From Sphingomonadaceae bacterium (GTDB lineage: Bacteria > Pseudomonadota > Alphaproteobacteria > Sphingomonadales > Sphingomonadaceae), in contig RFPL01000021.1 of the NCBI GenBank assembly GCA_009926135.1, positions 1-33,356 of the forward strand: a DNA stretch of 33,356 nucleotides, in the 5' to 3' direction. Under the pieces are notes generated by a model. It was given only the letters and a program-made list of their open reading frames with translations, searched no databases and was not told the DNA's origin. The position numbers were made by a program, and so were the translations under genes. Below are positions 15,480-23,391 of this stretch, in pieces (position 1 is the stretch's first letter; each line of letters starts with the position of its first letter).

Positions 15480-16085
15480 TCATGTGGCATGGGGCGCAAG
15501 CGGCGCAGGAACGATCGTCCACGCGCGCGTCATCAGTGAGGATATGCGCACCCCGACGCCGTCGCTGGCCCGGCGCAAGCTTACCTTTTTGCCCGCTTGC
15601 ACGACCCGGAAGCTGCGTTCGGCTTGGCCATCGGTGAACGTCAGCGCCTCGGGCAGGACCAGAGTATCGCCGGGGGCGGGTTTGCGCCGCGTGGTGAGCG
15701 CGAGACGCTGGCGGCATTGCTCGCGCCACTGCGCCGCGTAGTCGTTGCCGGGTGGCCCCAGAAGATCGAGGATCGAAGCCGGGCAATCGTATTTGTAGGG
15801 GCCCATCATTTCGTCCTGGTCCTTGTAGGCGAAGAGGTAGCCATCGCGAGCGGCGGGATTCCATTTGATCAGGCAGATGATCGCGAATGTCTGTTCCGGG
15901 CCGTCGGCCGTGTAGCTCTGGCAGGCGGCGTAATATGCGTTCGAGCGAACGGTCGACTTGAGCACGCGAAGGCCCTTGTCCCGGCCCTTCTCCGGGTCCG
16001 GCGTATAAGTGCATTGGTTGTCGAGGTAAGCCTTGGGCGTGGCAAAGGTCGCCATGCCGGATCGGGTCATCGAGAGCCAGCCCAT
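15480..16085 (-). CDS. Conserved backbone protein, probably DUF6927 type (201 aa)
   Basis: The N-terminus MGWLSMTRSGMATFATPKAY followed by YLDNQCTYT, and later CLIKWNPAARDGYLFAYKD (residues about 74-92) and MGPYKYDCPASILDLL, form blocks I recall from a conserved plasmid/element family named DUF6927. The name is uncertain, the conservation less so. No catalytic motif is evident; several cysteines (about residues 23, 51, 74, 101, 125) are scattered through it. The ATG at 16085 has AGGAGAACCCTC before it. It lies ten bases after the upstream stop, so the two are co-transcribed. Confidence 0.65.
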   Translation of the reverse strand: MGWLSMTRSGMATFATPKAYLDNQCTYTPDPEKGRDKGLRVLKSTVRSNAYYAACQSYTADGPEQTFAIICLIKWNPAARDGYLFAYKDQDEMMGPYKYDCPASILDLLGPPGNDYAAQWREQCRQRLALTTRRKPAPGDTLVLPEALTFTDGQAERSFRVVQAGKKVSLRRASDGVGVRISSLMTRAWTIVPAPLAPHAT

Positions 16086-16095
16086 GAGGGTTCTC

Positions 16096-16752
16096 CTATA
16101 CGAGTTCAGGTTGTCGGCGCGTAATCGCAAGGCCCGTTTCCCGGGTGACGAGCGCTGTGAAGCGGACGGGATCGACGAGGACGGCGATATCGCAGAAGTT
16201 GTTGTGCTCGCCCCGGTAATCCTGGCGACCTTTGCAACGGCGGAACATGACCTCACGGCCGTGTCCGAACGAAGAGGTCGTGACCTGGATGTATATCTCG
16301 TCGGCGTGGAGGGTGATTTCACCGGAGACGGCTGGGCCTGCCATGTTGTTGCGGAGGTCATATTGATCATGATCCAGCCCCAGATGGCGGGCGGCGATGC
16401 GCAGCGCCGAACGGGCTTCGCGGTGGAAGGCACGTTTGGCTTCCGGGTCATAGCTGATCCCGCGGCGGGCCAGTGCGACAAGCGCGGGCTTGGACTTCAG
16501 TTCGTCGATCCGGGTGAGGCACTGCCGGCGCAAGGGCAGATCTTCCTCATATGTGGCATCGGCCGGATTGCCGAGTGCGATGCGCCCGACATGCCGGGCG
16601 AGGAGGATGGTTGCCGGGTCGCGCGCAGCATCAACGCCTGCATTGCGTGCATCCTGCATCGCATCAACCACGGCCTGGGTGGCGGTAGCGATCGTGCACA
16701 GCGCGTCTGGTTGGAGGGCACGGCGATAGCGAAAATCGAGGTCATAGTTCAT
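16096..16752 (-). CDS. Hypothetical backbone protein (218 aa)
   Basis: No family recognised. The N-terminal two thirds are helical. The C-terminal third has strands with EITLHADEIYIQVTTSSFGH (residues about 145-164) and a short cysteine/histidine patch (FRRCKGRQDYRGEHNNFC, about 170-187). Soluble. The ATG at 16752 has AAGGAG upstream and the G-rich head motif at 16793-16807, so it leads a three-gene unit (16752, 16085, 15457). Confidence 0.6.
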   Translation of the reverse strand: MNYDLDFRYRRALQPDALCTIATATQAVVDAMQDARNAGVDAARDPATILLARHVGRIALGNPADATYEEDLPLRRQCLTRIDELKSKPALVALARRGISYDPEAKRAFHREARSALRIAARHLGLDHDQYDLRNNMAGPAVSGEITLHADEIYIQVTTSSFGHGREVMFRRCKGRQDYRGEHNNFCDIAVLVDPVRFTALVTRETGLAITRRQPELV

Positions 16753-16792
16753 GGCGGCTGGCTCCTTGACGCACTTGGGCGCAGCCCTTCGT

Positions 16793-16807
16793 CCCCCCTC
16801 CCCTCAC
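16793..16807 (-). promoter_or_regulatory. G-rich operon-head motif, copy 5
   Basis: The coding strand reads GTGAGGGGAGGGGGG, 41 bases upstream of the ATG at 16752. It is identical over 15 bases to the copy at 22093-22107 before the parB start, although the surrounding sequences differ. It lies between this start and the stop of the ArdC gene at 16841. Confidence 0.55.
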
Positions 16808-16840
16808 CCTCGGAATCCGCGTCAGCGGGTACGCTCGTGT

Positions 16841-17752
16841 TCAGGCCGCCTCGCGCACCGACTCGATGAGCGCCGGATCGAACTGGCGTAGCCACTTGAC
16901 CGCCTGTTCGGCCTTGGCCGCAGCGTGAAGGATCGCGGTTTTGTCGGCGCGCAGAATTTTGGCCCAATGGTGAATGTAGGAAGCGTGGCTGTCGTGGAGT
17001 TCATTCGGCAGCCCGTATTCGGCGCACAGAATCGACTGCGCCAGCCCGGCGAGCAGCTCTTCCGCCGCGTATGCGTCGTCCCCGAAGCGCTTGCCGAACT
17101 GACGATCGAGACGCGAGCCATGGCCCGTGGCGTGGGTCAGCTCATGGCACCTCGTCGAGAAATACGCCTCGATCGAATGGAACGCATGGGGATCCGGCAA
17201 CGTGACCGTGTCGGTGCTTGGGGTGTAATGCGCACTGCTGCCGCCGTGGACCACCTTGATGGGGATGGCGTCGAGAAACGCGCGGACATTGGCGGAGAGT
17301 TCGCCGATCGCCCGAGGATCGGGCGGCTCGGGATAATAGTGGGTGGGCAGGCCATCGATTTGCGAAGCGTTGAAGACGTGGTTCCACTTCATGAAGCGGA
17401 TCGTCTTTTCGGTGGTTTCCCCGGTGAGCTGGTCAGTGTCGGACTTGCGCGCCGTGTTGTAGTAGACGCTGAACGAGCCGCTTTCGCCTTTGCGGACCTG
17501 ACCGCCAAGCTCGCTGGCCTGCCGGTACGTCATCCAGAAAGGGCTGGTGTAGCCCGTGGTATCGGCGACGGCCCACAGGAAGAAGCTGTTGATCCCGGTA
17601 TAGGGGATGCCCTGATGTCGCAGCGGCCTGGTGCTGGACGCCGACCAGGGTTTGAGCCAGGGGGCTGTGCCCTGCTCGATCTTCTCGAGGATCAGGTCGG
17701 TAATGGTCTGGGCGACGTCGGGGCGCGCTATCACTGGCCGGGTGCGGCTCAT
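16841..17752 (-). CDS. ardC: ArdC-type antirestriction protein, zincin-like (303 aa)
   Basis: The two-domain plan of the ArdC family is clear. Residues about 10-130 form the ssDNA-binding N-terminal domain (DUF1738-type), with QGTAPWLKPW, YTGINSFFLW and MTYRQASELGGQVRKGE. The C-terminal zincin domain has HELTH at 203-207, continuing to a third histidine at 211, and EE at 231-232, the expected metal and catalytic residues. ArdC proteins protect incoming element DNA from host restriction, so expression early in transfer is expected. The length is normal. The ATG at 17752 follows GGAGATTTCCC. A G-rich element (17813-17829) and a small GC hairpin (17768-17785) lie upstream. Confidence 0.85.
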   Translation of the reverse strand: MSRTRPVIARPDVAQTITDLILEKIEQGTAPWLKPWSASSTRPLRHQGIPYTGINSFFLWAVADTTGYTSPFWMTYRQASELGGQVRKGESGSFSVYYNTARKSDTDQLTGETTEKTIRFMKWNHVFNASQIDGLPTHYYPEPPDPRAIGELSANVRAFLDAIPIKVVHGGSSAHYTPSTDTVTLPDPHAFHSIEAYFSTRCHELTHATGHGSRLDRQFGKRFGDDAYAAEELLAGLAQSILCAEYGLPNELHDSHASYIHHWAKILRADKTAILHAAAKAEQAVKWLRQFDPALIESVREAA

Positions 17753-17812
17753 GGGAAATCTCCGAGGGCGGCCGGTGCAGGCCGCTCCCGCACCTTCAAA
17801 CCGTCACCCGAA

Positions 17813-17829
17813 CCCCCACCCCCTCTTCC
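17813..17829 (-). promoter_or_regulatory. G-rich operon-head motif, copy 6
   Basis: The coding strand reads GGAAGAGGGGGTGGGGG, about 61 bases upstream of the ArdC start. It is a looser match than the copies at 16793 and 22093 but holds the same relative position, between this start and the upstream gene's stop (17872). Confidence 0.4.
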
Positions 17830-17871
17830 ACTCTCGGCGTTTCGGCAGGCATGCCGGTCCATTCGCCCGCC

Positions 17872-18099
17872 TCAAGTTTCCTCGAACGCCGTCGACAGCG
17901 TGTCGTAATGAATGCCGATACGGACAAGGTCCGCGTATGACAGGTCGGTATGGTCGTCTTCATCGGCGGGATGACTTTCCCATGCTTCCCAGAGCCTGAG
18001 AGTCTTGCCGTCGGGCAGGATGATCGCGGTCCCGGTGGCATTGAGCCGCGAGCCCTCGGTCACGTCGATCGTGCCGGTCAGTTGGTAGTTGAACTTCAT
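17872..18099 (-). CDS. Small hypothetical protein (75 aa)
   Basis: A short acidic protein. The first half (MKFNYQLTGTIDVTEGSRLN, then GTAIILPDGKTLRLW) reads as a small beta sheet. The second half is a D/E-rich helix. No family recognised. The ATG at 18099 follows GGGGAGCAACTGCC. It lies 71 bases downstream of the ATPase stop (18171) and may belong to the parB-ATPase unit. The compact fold, the ribosome-binding site and the minus-strand setting support a real gene. Confidence 0.55.
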   Translation of the reverse strand: MKFNYQLTGTIDVTEGSRLNATGTAIILPDGKTLRLWEAWESHPADEDDHTDLSYADLVRIGIHYDTLSTAFEET

Positions 18100-18170
18100 G
18101 GCAGTTGCTCCCCGAAGTGTGGGATACCAACCACGGCTGCAATCCGGGCGGCGTCAGGTTCAGGCGCCCG

Positions 18171-19850
18171 TTATTGGGGCTTCGCATCGCTCGCGGCGCG
18201 AAGTTCAAGGCTGGTATTCTCGTGGGACCAGCTGAGCTGAAGCGTACGCCCGTGCGGGATGCGCCAGGCAACGCGGTCGGCGAACGCCATCCGGATGCCC
18301 GCGATGATGGCCGCGTCCTCGCCTTCGAGAATGGCATGGGCGCGCACCGCTGCGTCATGGCGGAACCGGGTTTCCTGCGTATCGTAGCTGTCGGCGTCGG
18401 AATCGTCCGATGGCGAAAAGATGGCATCGATGATCAGTTCGGTGAGATCGCCGGGATCGATACTGGCGGTGCGGGTCAAGGCGATCCGCGCCTCGTCGGC
18501 GTCAGACCAGCAGTTCTCGCCTTCCTGGATTGCAAAATCGGACAGCAGATTGAGGCGCTTGTCATGCTGATCGGTCAATTCGATCGTGATGACATCGGGC
18601 CGGAAGGTCACCGCATCAGTCTCGCAAGCTGTCTCGGATCCGTCGTGCTGACGATGGGTAACGCCAGTCTGGGCGTAGCAGGACAGCGCAACGTACCAAC
18701 TGTAGCCCTGATACTGCGGCACGGCCGCGAAGAAGGTGATGTCGGCGGGCGCAATGAGCCGGTTGGAATCGATGGAGCGGTCATCGCCGTGCGAGAATGC
18801 GATGGCACGGCCGAAAGTCACGGAATCGCAGGCGTCTCCGTCATCATAAATGGCTGCCGTCGGATCAATTTCGGCATAGGGCGCGATTTCATGGTAACTG
18901 TCGCGCGCGCAGTGTCCTTGCCAGGAGGGTAATTGCCTTGCTGCTTCGGGTAGCCCGCAACCGGCAAGCCGCGCGGCAAGCCAGTCCTTGTGGGCAAGGC
19001 GATGGAACGGTTCTTTGCTGATCGCAGAGTAAATCGCATCGGTGGCAATCTCCATGAGCCGATCGAGCGCGGGGTTGCGGTAGATTTCCTTGCGGGCCGG
19101 AAGGACAAGAACGAGCTCGGGCGCGTCGATGATATCGACCTTTACGCGCCATAGCGTGTGGTGGACTTCCTTGATGCTCGGCAGCTTGTGCCTGAGCGTC
19201 AGCCCGTGAAAATTGATCGTGGGCACATGATCGAGATTGACGTTTTTGTAGACCCCGATGCGGTAGCCTTCGCGCTCGAGGACGGCATGCGCGCCTTTGA
19301 GAAAATCAACGCGCGGCAGTGGCTCGTCGTTGTAGGTCACCTGCAGCGGAAAATGCAACGCAGCGGCTTTGACTGCTCGGTCGAGGTGCCCATCCCTGAT
19401 GGCGTCGAAGGTGAAGGAGATCGTTGTTCCGCGCGGACCCTGCCAGGGCAGGACATCGATGTCGGCCTCACCCGTCCAGGCCGGTCCGGTAATCGCCAGC
19501 GAGAACGACGCTGTGGCGCTGGCCGAACTGACGACAGTGTCGCGCCCGGCCAAACTGAAAAAGCCCATCCCGGCAGGGTCCTCGCGGGCACGACACTCAT
19601 CCGACCAGTCCGACTGGCCAAGCGAAACGAGATTGGCCGGATCGTCGATCCCCGCCCCGTCATCGCTGACGGTAATCACGCAAGCATCTTCGAGATGCAG
19701 CGCCGAAATGGCGACCATGCTCGCGCCAGCACGGCGGGCGTTCTGCAGCAGTTCGTTGAAAATATCGTCGAGCGATCCGTTGAAAATGCGGGTGACTTTG
19801 GAGATCGCCTCGGGCGAGACCCGGGCGCGCAGCTTGGCGGTGGTATTCAT
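18171..19850 (-). CDS. GHKL-fold ATP-binding protein (559 aa)
   Basis: The N-terminal domain carries the Bergerat-fold ATP motifs: N box ELLQNARRAGA (E33, N37), G1 box DDGAGID (63-69) and G2 box GMGFFSLAG (94-102). This places it in the Hsp90/MutL/histidine-kinase ATPase superfamily. No kinase dimerisation domain, MutL C-terminus or topoisomerase domain is visible. The remaining 350 residues, with a cluster of acidic segments near the C-terminus, are unrecognised. It is soluble and directly downstream of parB, separated by a strong hairpin (19881-19916). The ATG at 19850 follows GGAAGG. A nucleotide-switched role in element maintenance or DNA handling is a guess. Confidence 0.75.
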   Translation of the reverse strand: MNTTAKLRARVSPEAISKVTRIFNGSLDDIFNELLQNARRAGASMVAISALHLEDACVITVSDDGAGIDDPANLVSLGQSDWSDECRAREDPAGMGFFSLAGRDTVVSSASATASFSLAITGPAWTGEADIDVLPWQGPRGTTISFTFDAIRDGHLDRAVKAAALHFPLQVTYNDEPLPRVDFLKGAHAVLEREGYRIGVYKNVNLDHVPTINFHGLTLRHKLPSIKEVHHTLWRVKVDIIDAPELVLVLPARKEIYRNPALDRLMEIATDAIYSAISKEPFHRLAHKDWLAARLAGCGLPEAARQLPSWQGHCARDSYHEIAPYAEIDPTAAIYDDGDACDSVTFGRAIAFSHGDDRSIDSNRLIAPADITFFAAVPQYQGYSWYVALSCYAQTGVTHRQHDGSETACETDAVTFRPDVITIELTDQHDKRLNLLSDFAIQEGENCWSDADEARIALTRTASIDPGDLTELIIDAIFSPSDDSDADSYDTQETRFRHDAAVRAHAILEGEDAAIIAGIRMAFADRVAWRIPHGRTLQLSWSHENTSLELRAASDAKPQ

Positions 19851-19880
19851 GGGGGCGAAGCCTTCCTATGCGTAAATGGG

Positions 19881-19916
19881 GGCCGCCGCGCATCACAATC
19901 AGGATGCGCGGCGGCC
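19881..19916 (-). terminator. Perfect 14-bp hairpin between parB and the ATPase gene
   Basis: GGCCGCCGCGCATC (19881-19894) and GATGCGCGGCGGCC (19903-19916) are exact reverse complements with an eight-base loop. It sits between the parB stop (19958) and the ATPase start (19850). No T run follows on the minus strand, so it may attenuate or protect the message instead of ending it. Confidence 0.5.
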
Positions 19917-19957
19917 AGTTTGCCCGGAAAATCAGGTGGTGCAGTCAGGCGAGGCGG

Positions 19958-22039
19958 TCAGGCGTCGAGCAATTCGGGCTCATCGACGGCGTCATTGGAC
20001 AGTTCGTCCTCGCCGACATGCTCTGGAGCCCCTTCGCCGGAGGGTTCGTCAGAGACTTCAACCACGGCCGCGTTCTTCGGCTCGACCCCACCTTCCCTTG
20101 CAGCCTCCCCGGTCGCGATGACGCGGAACCGCATATGATCGGGAACCCATGCAAGCGCGGCTTCCTTGACCTCAGGCGCCACGATGGTCTCGCCCGCGAA
20201 CAGTCGTTCGCAGGAGGCCGAGAGGTCGCCCTTCTTCGAGCCCATGAAACTCGCCGCCATGGTCGGACCGCCAACTTCGTTGATGTGCGCGAGCAGCGTC
20301 TGCTTGCTGACCCGGTCGAAGTAATTGGCCGCGGTCGGCCGCCAGTGGCTTGCCGCGTTGATCGCCATCAGGCTCGCCAGATGATCGTGGAGATCGATGG
20401 GTTCCGCGCCGGACTGGCCGGGCTTGCGCGGCGCACCCATGCTGGCTTCGAGACTGCGCGCGGCGCAGTAGGAGAGCCAGCTCGCCTTGGCATCGTCGTC
20501 GAGCGCGCTGAAGGCGGTAAACCGATCGACGGTGCGGTCGTGCTCGGTCCAGCTAGTGTCGAGCGTTTCGCGCATATCGGCCATCAGCATGTGCGCCGGG
20601 GATTCCGGGTAGTTTGCCAGATAGAGCGAAGGCGAAGGAGCCCGGATCGTGGTGCCATGCGCCTGCGCGCCGTACGTATGGCCCGCATCGGCAATCGCGA
20701 AGATCATGTAGTCGAGCGCGATCGCCGGGTTCGAAGCGAGATTGATCGCGAGGATATCGCGGCGCTGCACCGCCAGTTCGTCGACCAGCTTTTGCGACAG
20801 CGGTTTTGGCTTGTTGTCGTCAACTGGTTCGCCATTGCCTTCCGCGCCGCCCGGACCCGCCGCCTTGCGCCGTTGCATCGGCTTGTCGCTGTAGAGGCCA
20901 CTGTCGATCACCGGTGTGCCATCGGCATTGATAGTGATGAAACAGCCGACATTGGGCTTGAGTTCGTCCGGTATCACAGGCGGCTTGTCGTGGATCGCGT
21001 CATAGGCTGCAGTTGCGGCGTCCCAACGTGCCTGGAAGTCGGTTGCGCCAACTTCGTCGTCCTCGTCGATATTCTCGCCTTCGGCTTCGAGCGCCGAGAT
21101 GGTTTCCAGCAAGTGATCTGCCTGGGCCTGTTCTTCGTCCGAGAGCGGCGCTGGATCGAGGTGAACCTGGTGGAGTTCTTCGCTGGCGCTGTAAGGCACG
21201 CGGGTTTCAAGGACGGGACGGACCCAAGCGTAGCCGCTACCCGCAGCGACATCAGCGGCGAAGGTCTGCAGCTTCTCGCCCGCGATGCGCTGGGCGATCT
21301 CGGGATCGATCCAGGTCTCGCTGGCGTCGTCGGTGAACAGGTCGCGTTCGATGCGGCCGCCAGCCGCGAGGTATTCTGCCTCGGTCGCGAGGCGGGCGAT
21401 CGGCGAATTGGATTTGATCGCACTGTTGGTGATCATGCGGCGAATGGAGTCGGGCTGGTTGCCCTGCCAGCTGTTCGACAGCTCGTTCCACACCAGCATC
21501 TGGCGCTCACGGTTCGGGCTTGTCGCGTAGGCCTTGGCAACGTCCAGCGTGATCTTGCCTTCCTCGAGCGCGGTGAAGATCGGATCGGCCAAATCTGCGA
21601 GCCGCATACGGCCCTCGATGAACCGCCGTGTCCGGCCAAAGCGCTTTGCGATCGCGTCGAGATCGCTGCCTTCGCCCACGAAGTGCTTGTAGGCGCGGAT
21701 TTCATCGGTCGGGGTCATGTCGAGACGAATGATGTTCTCGATCAACGACAGTTCGGACTGCTCAGCGGCATCGATGTCGAGCACCCTGCAGGGCACCTCG
21801 TAACCCTTGTCGATCTTGCCGCCCGCGAGAAGAAAATTGAACGCGCGCAGGCGGCGGCCACCGGCTGTAACGTCGAACATCCCCTTTTTCTTGGCAGGGA
21901 CAACGATCAGGTTCTGCAGCAGGCCCTTGGCCTCGATGCTGGCGGCGAATTCCTCGATAAAGAGGTTGCTGTCGTTCTTGCGGACATTGGCTTCGGAAAG
22001 CCGCAGCTTGCCGAGTGGGATCATCTGGATATCGTTCAT
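19958..22039 (-). CDS. parB: Plasmid-type ParB/RepB/Spo0J family protein (693 aa)
   Basis: Residues about 1-130 are a ParB N-terminal domain: the GGRRLRAF box at 60-67 (family GERRxRA), ENIIRLDMTPTDE at 101-113, then a helix-turn-helix region with AIAKRFGRTRRFIEGRMRL. These motifs bind CTP and the centromere-like DNA site. The protein is more than twice the size of chromosomal ParB. The large C-terminal part contains helical blocks and ends in a long acidic tail, a form common on alphaproteobacterial plasmids. No ParA gene is in the window. Two adjacent ATGs (22042, 22039) follow AGGAGAACC; the second has the better spacing. A G-rich motif and a palindrome lie upstream. Confidence 0.85.
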   Translation of the reverse strand: MNDIQMIPLGKLRLSEANVRKNDSNLFIEEFAASIEAKGLLQNLIVVPAKKKGMFDVTAGGRRLRAFNFLLAGGKIDKGYEVPCRVLDIDAAEQSELSLIENIIRLDMTPTDEIRAYKHFVGEGSDLDAIAKRFGRTRRFIEGRMRLADLADPIFTALEEGKITLDVAKAYATSPNRERQMLVWNELSNSWQGNQPDSIRRMITNSAIKSNSPIARLATEAEYLAAGGRIERDLFTDDASETWIDPEIAQRIAGEKLQTFAADVAAGSGYAWVRPVLETRVPYSASEELHQVHLDPAPLSDEEQAQADHLLETISALEAEGENIDEDDEVGATDFQARWDAATAAYDAIHDKPPVIPDELKPNVGCFITINADGTPVIDSGLYSDKPMQRRKAAGPGGAEGNGEPVDDNKPKPLSQKLVDELAVQRRDILAINLASNPAIALDYMIFAIADAGHTYGAQAHGTTIRAPSPSLYLANYPESPAHMLMADMRETLDTSWTEHDRTVDRFTAFSALDDDAKASWLSYCAARSLEASMGAPRKPGQSGAEPIDLHDHLASLMAINAASHWRPTAANYFDRVSKQTLLAHINEVGGPTMAASFMGSKKGDLSASCERLFAGETIVAPEVKEAALAWVPDHMRFRVIATGEAAREGGVEPKNAAVVEVSDEPSGEGAPEHVGEDELSNDAVDEPELLDA

Positions 22040-22092
22040 CATGGTTCTCCTGAGACCGGAATGGCCGAGCCCATCGGCTCAACCCCTTCCAG

Positions 22093-22107
22093 CCCCCCTC
22101 CCCTCAC
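22093..22107 (-). promoter_or_regulatory. G-rich operon-head motif, copy 7
   Basis: The coding strand reads GTGAGGGGAGGGGGG, 54 bases upstream of the parB ATG at 22039. It matches the copy at 16793-16807 exactly over 15 bases. Confidence 0.55.
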
Positions 22108-22187
22108 GGTTTCAGGATTTCCCTGGTCTTGGAACGGCAACGTCGGACGCCTAATGGCGCGGTGTGCCAATGCGGCTTGTTCGGACG

Positions 22188-22218
22188 GTGAGGCATAAAT
22201 GCCGGATTTATACCTCAC
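22188..22218. promoter_or_regulatory. Palindrome upstream of parB, possible operator or ParB-binding site
   Basis: GTGAGGCATAAAT (22188-22200) and ATTTATACCTCAC (22206-22218) pair over 12 of 13 positions with a five-base centre. On the minus strand it contains TATAAAT, which could be a -10 element for parB. A site overlapping the promoter would suit autoregulation by ParB or a centromere-like function. Confidence 0.4.
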
Positions 22219-22316
22219 GCGGAGGGCGCATCTGCACCGACTGCGCCGGCCTGCATGCGGAGAATTTGGGTTCCGGGCCGCTGTATCGTGAGCTATTTTT
22301 TGTATGGCGCCCGCCA

Positions 22317-22375
22317 ATCTAACATCACAATAGACTTTTAACAGTAGTAATGTTAGATAGGCCTTGTGATGTTAG
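22317..22375. promoter_or_regulatory. Operator-like repeats over the start of the wHTH/NTase module
   Basis: CTAACATCACAA (22319-22330) and TTGTGATGTTAG (22364-22375) are perfect 12-base inverted repeats. A further ATGTTAGAT (22350-22358) repeats the half-site and is itself the reverse complement of 22317-22325. The last half-site includes the start codon, so bound protein could block both transcription and translation. Confidence 0.55.
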
Positions 22376-23391
22376 AACGAGTCCCTGAAGCGCGGTTGGA
22401 AGCGCTCGCCGAGGCTGCGGAAGCGTATGTCGATGACACGTTCGGAGAGCGGCTTGGCCTCGTGCCGGTCGCACCCACCAATCTGCCTCATTTCATCATT
22501 GACCGCTACGCGATCTGGCAAGGTTCGCTGAATGGCCGCACGCTGCTGCTCATGGCCATCAAGGAGATCCTGCCGCCGGGATCAGGGGCCACGGCGCAGT
22601 ATTTGAAGCACCGCGACCTGGTTCAGCGCGAACTCGGGGCCGACCTGGTGCTCTTGCTACTCGACCGTGCCCCGAACGCGATCCGCCGTCAGATGGTGGA
22701 TCGCAAAATCGGCTTCATCGCATCGGGCGCGCAGCTTTATGTCCCCGAGGCGTTCCTGGATTTGCGGGAGCGCGCGCCGGCATTCGCGATTGCCAGCGCC
22801 GCGTCGATCAGCCCCACCACGCAATTCCTGCTGCTTGCAATCATGCAGGGCCGCGGCCTGGGCGATCTAAACCTCACCGAACTTGCGGACGATCTCGGCG
22901 TATCGATCATGAGCATCAGCCGGACCCTGGATGAGCTAGAGGCGCTCCAGCTGGCAAAGGCTCACCATGTCGGTCGGCAGCGCCGTCTGCACATGCTGCT
23001 TCGTGGCCAAAAACTATGGGAAGCTGTTCAGGCGCAGCTCCAATCGCCGGTTCGCAAGGTTCGGGTCGTCTACGCACAGGACGGGGAGAAGATCGGACCG
23101 CTTGCCGGGACAAGTGCGCTTGCCCGCTACACCATGCTGGCCCCTCCCCGGACCGAAACAAGAGCCATTCTTGCGGCGAGTTGGAAGAGCCTTGCAGTGG
23201 CAGATACGCTGAGGCCTGCCACGGCCTTCGATGACGAGCGCATCGAGGTTCAGACGTGGACCTACGATCCGCGGATTCTCGCAAGGAATGGCGTTATCGA
23301 CCCCCTCTCGCTGTACCTCAGCGTCAGGGGGAGTCCGGACGAACGCGTTGCACAAGCGGCGGAAGAATTATTGGAGCCATTTGAATGGTGA
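22369..23391 (+). CDS. Winged-helix protein, probable antitoxin or regulator of the NTase (340 aa)
   Basis: Residues about 160-225 form a winged helix-turn-helix: helices TELADDLGVSIMSISRTLDE, then a wing with VGRQRRLHMLLRG. The N-terminal part (about 60-150) holds IKEILPPGSGATAQYLKHR and a hydrophobic LVLLLLDRAP strand, and is not a family I can name. Placed immediately before and overlapping a nucleotidyltransferase gene, it fits the regulator/antitoxin half of AbiE-like modules, though it is longer than usual. ATG at 22369 or GTG at 22366; both lie inside the operator repeat. The stop TGA falls within the first codons of the NTase gene. Confidence 0.65.
   Translation: MLERVPEARLEALAEAAEAYVDDTFGERLGLVPVAPTNLPHFIIDRYAIWQGSLNGRTLLLMAIKEILPPGSGATAQYLKHRDLVQRELGADLVLLLLDRAPNAIRRQMVDRKIGFIASGAQLYVPEAFLDLRERAPAFAIASAASISPTTQFLLLAIMQGRGLGDLNLTELADDLGVSIMSISRTLDELEALQLAKAHHVGRQRRLHMLLRGQKLWEAVQAQLQSPVRKVRVVYAQDGEKIGPLAGTSALARYTMLAPPRTETRAILAASWKSLAVADTLRPATAFDDERIEVQTWTYDPRILARNGVIDPLSLYLSVRGSPDERVAQAAEELLEPFEW

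Larger units (their letters stand above)
22043..22365. other. Divergent intergenic region between parB and the wHTH/NTase module
   Basis: This 323-base gap has no convincing gene. From left to right it holds the parB ribosome-binding site, the G-rich motif (22093-22107), an imperfect 13-base palindrome (22188-22218), an AT-richer stretch (22290-22310) and the first arm of the operator of the module starting at 22369. Confidence 0.6.

Noticed and set aside
19868..22198. Plus-strand open frame of 776 codons opposite parB
   Set aside because: It is entirely antisense to a clear ParB. Long antisense frames are expected at this base composition, and no domain is recognisable.
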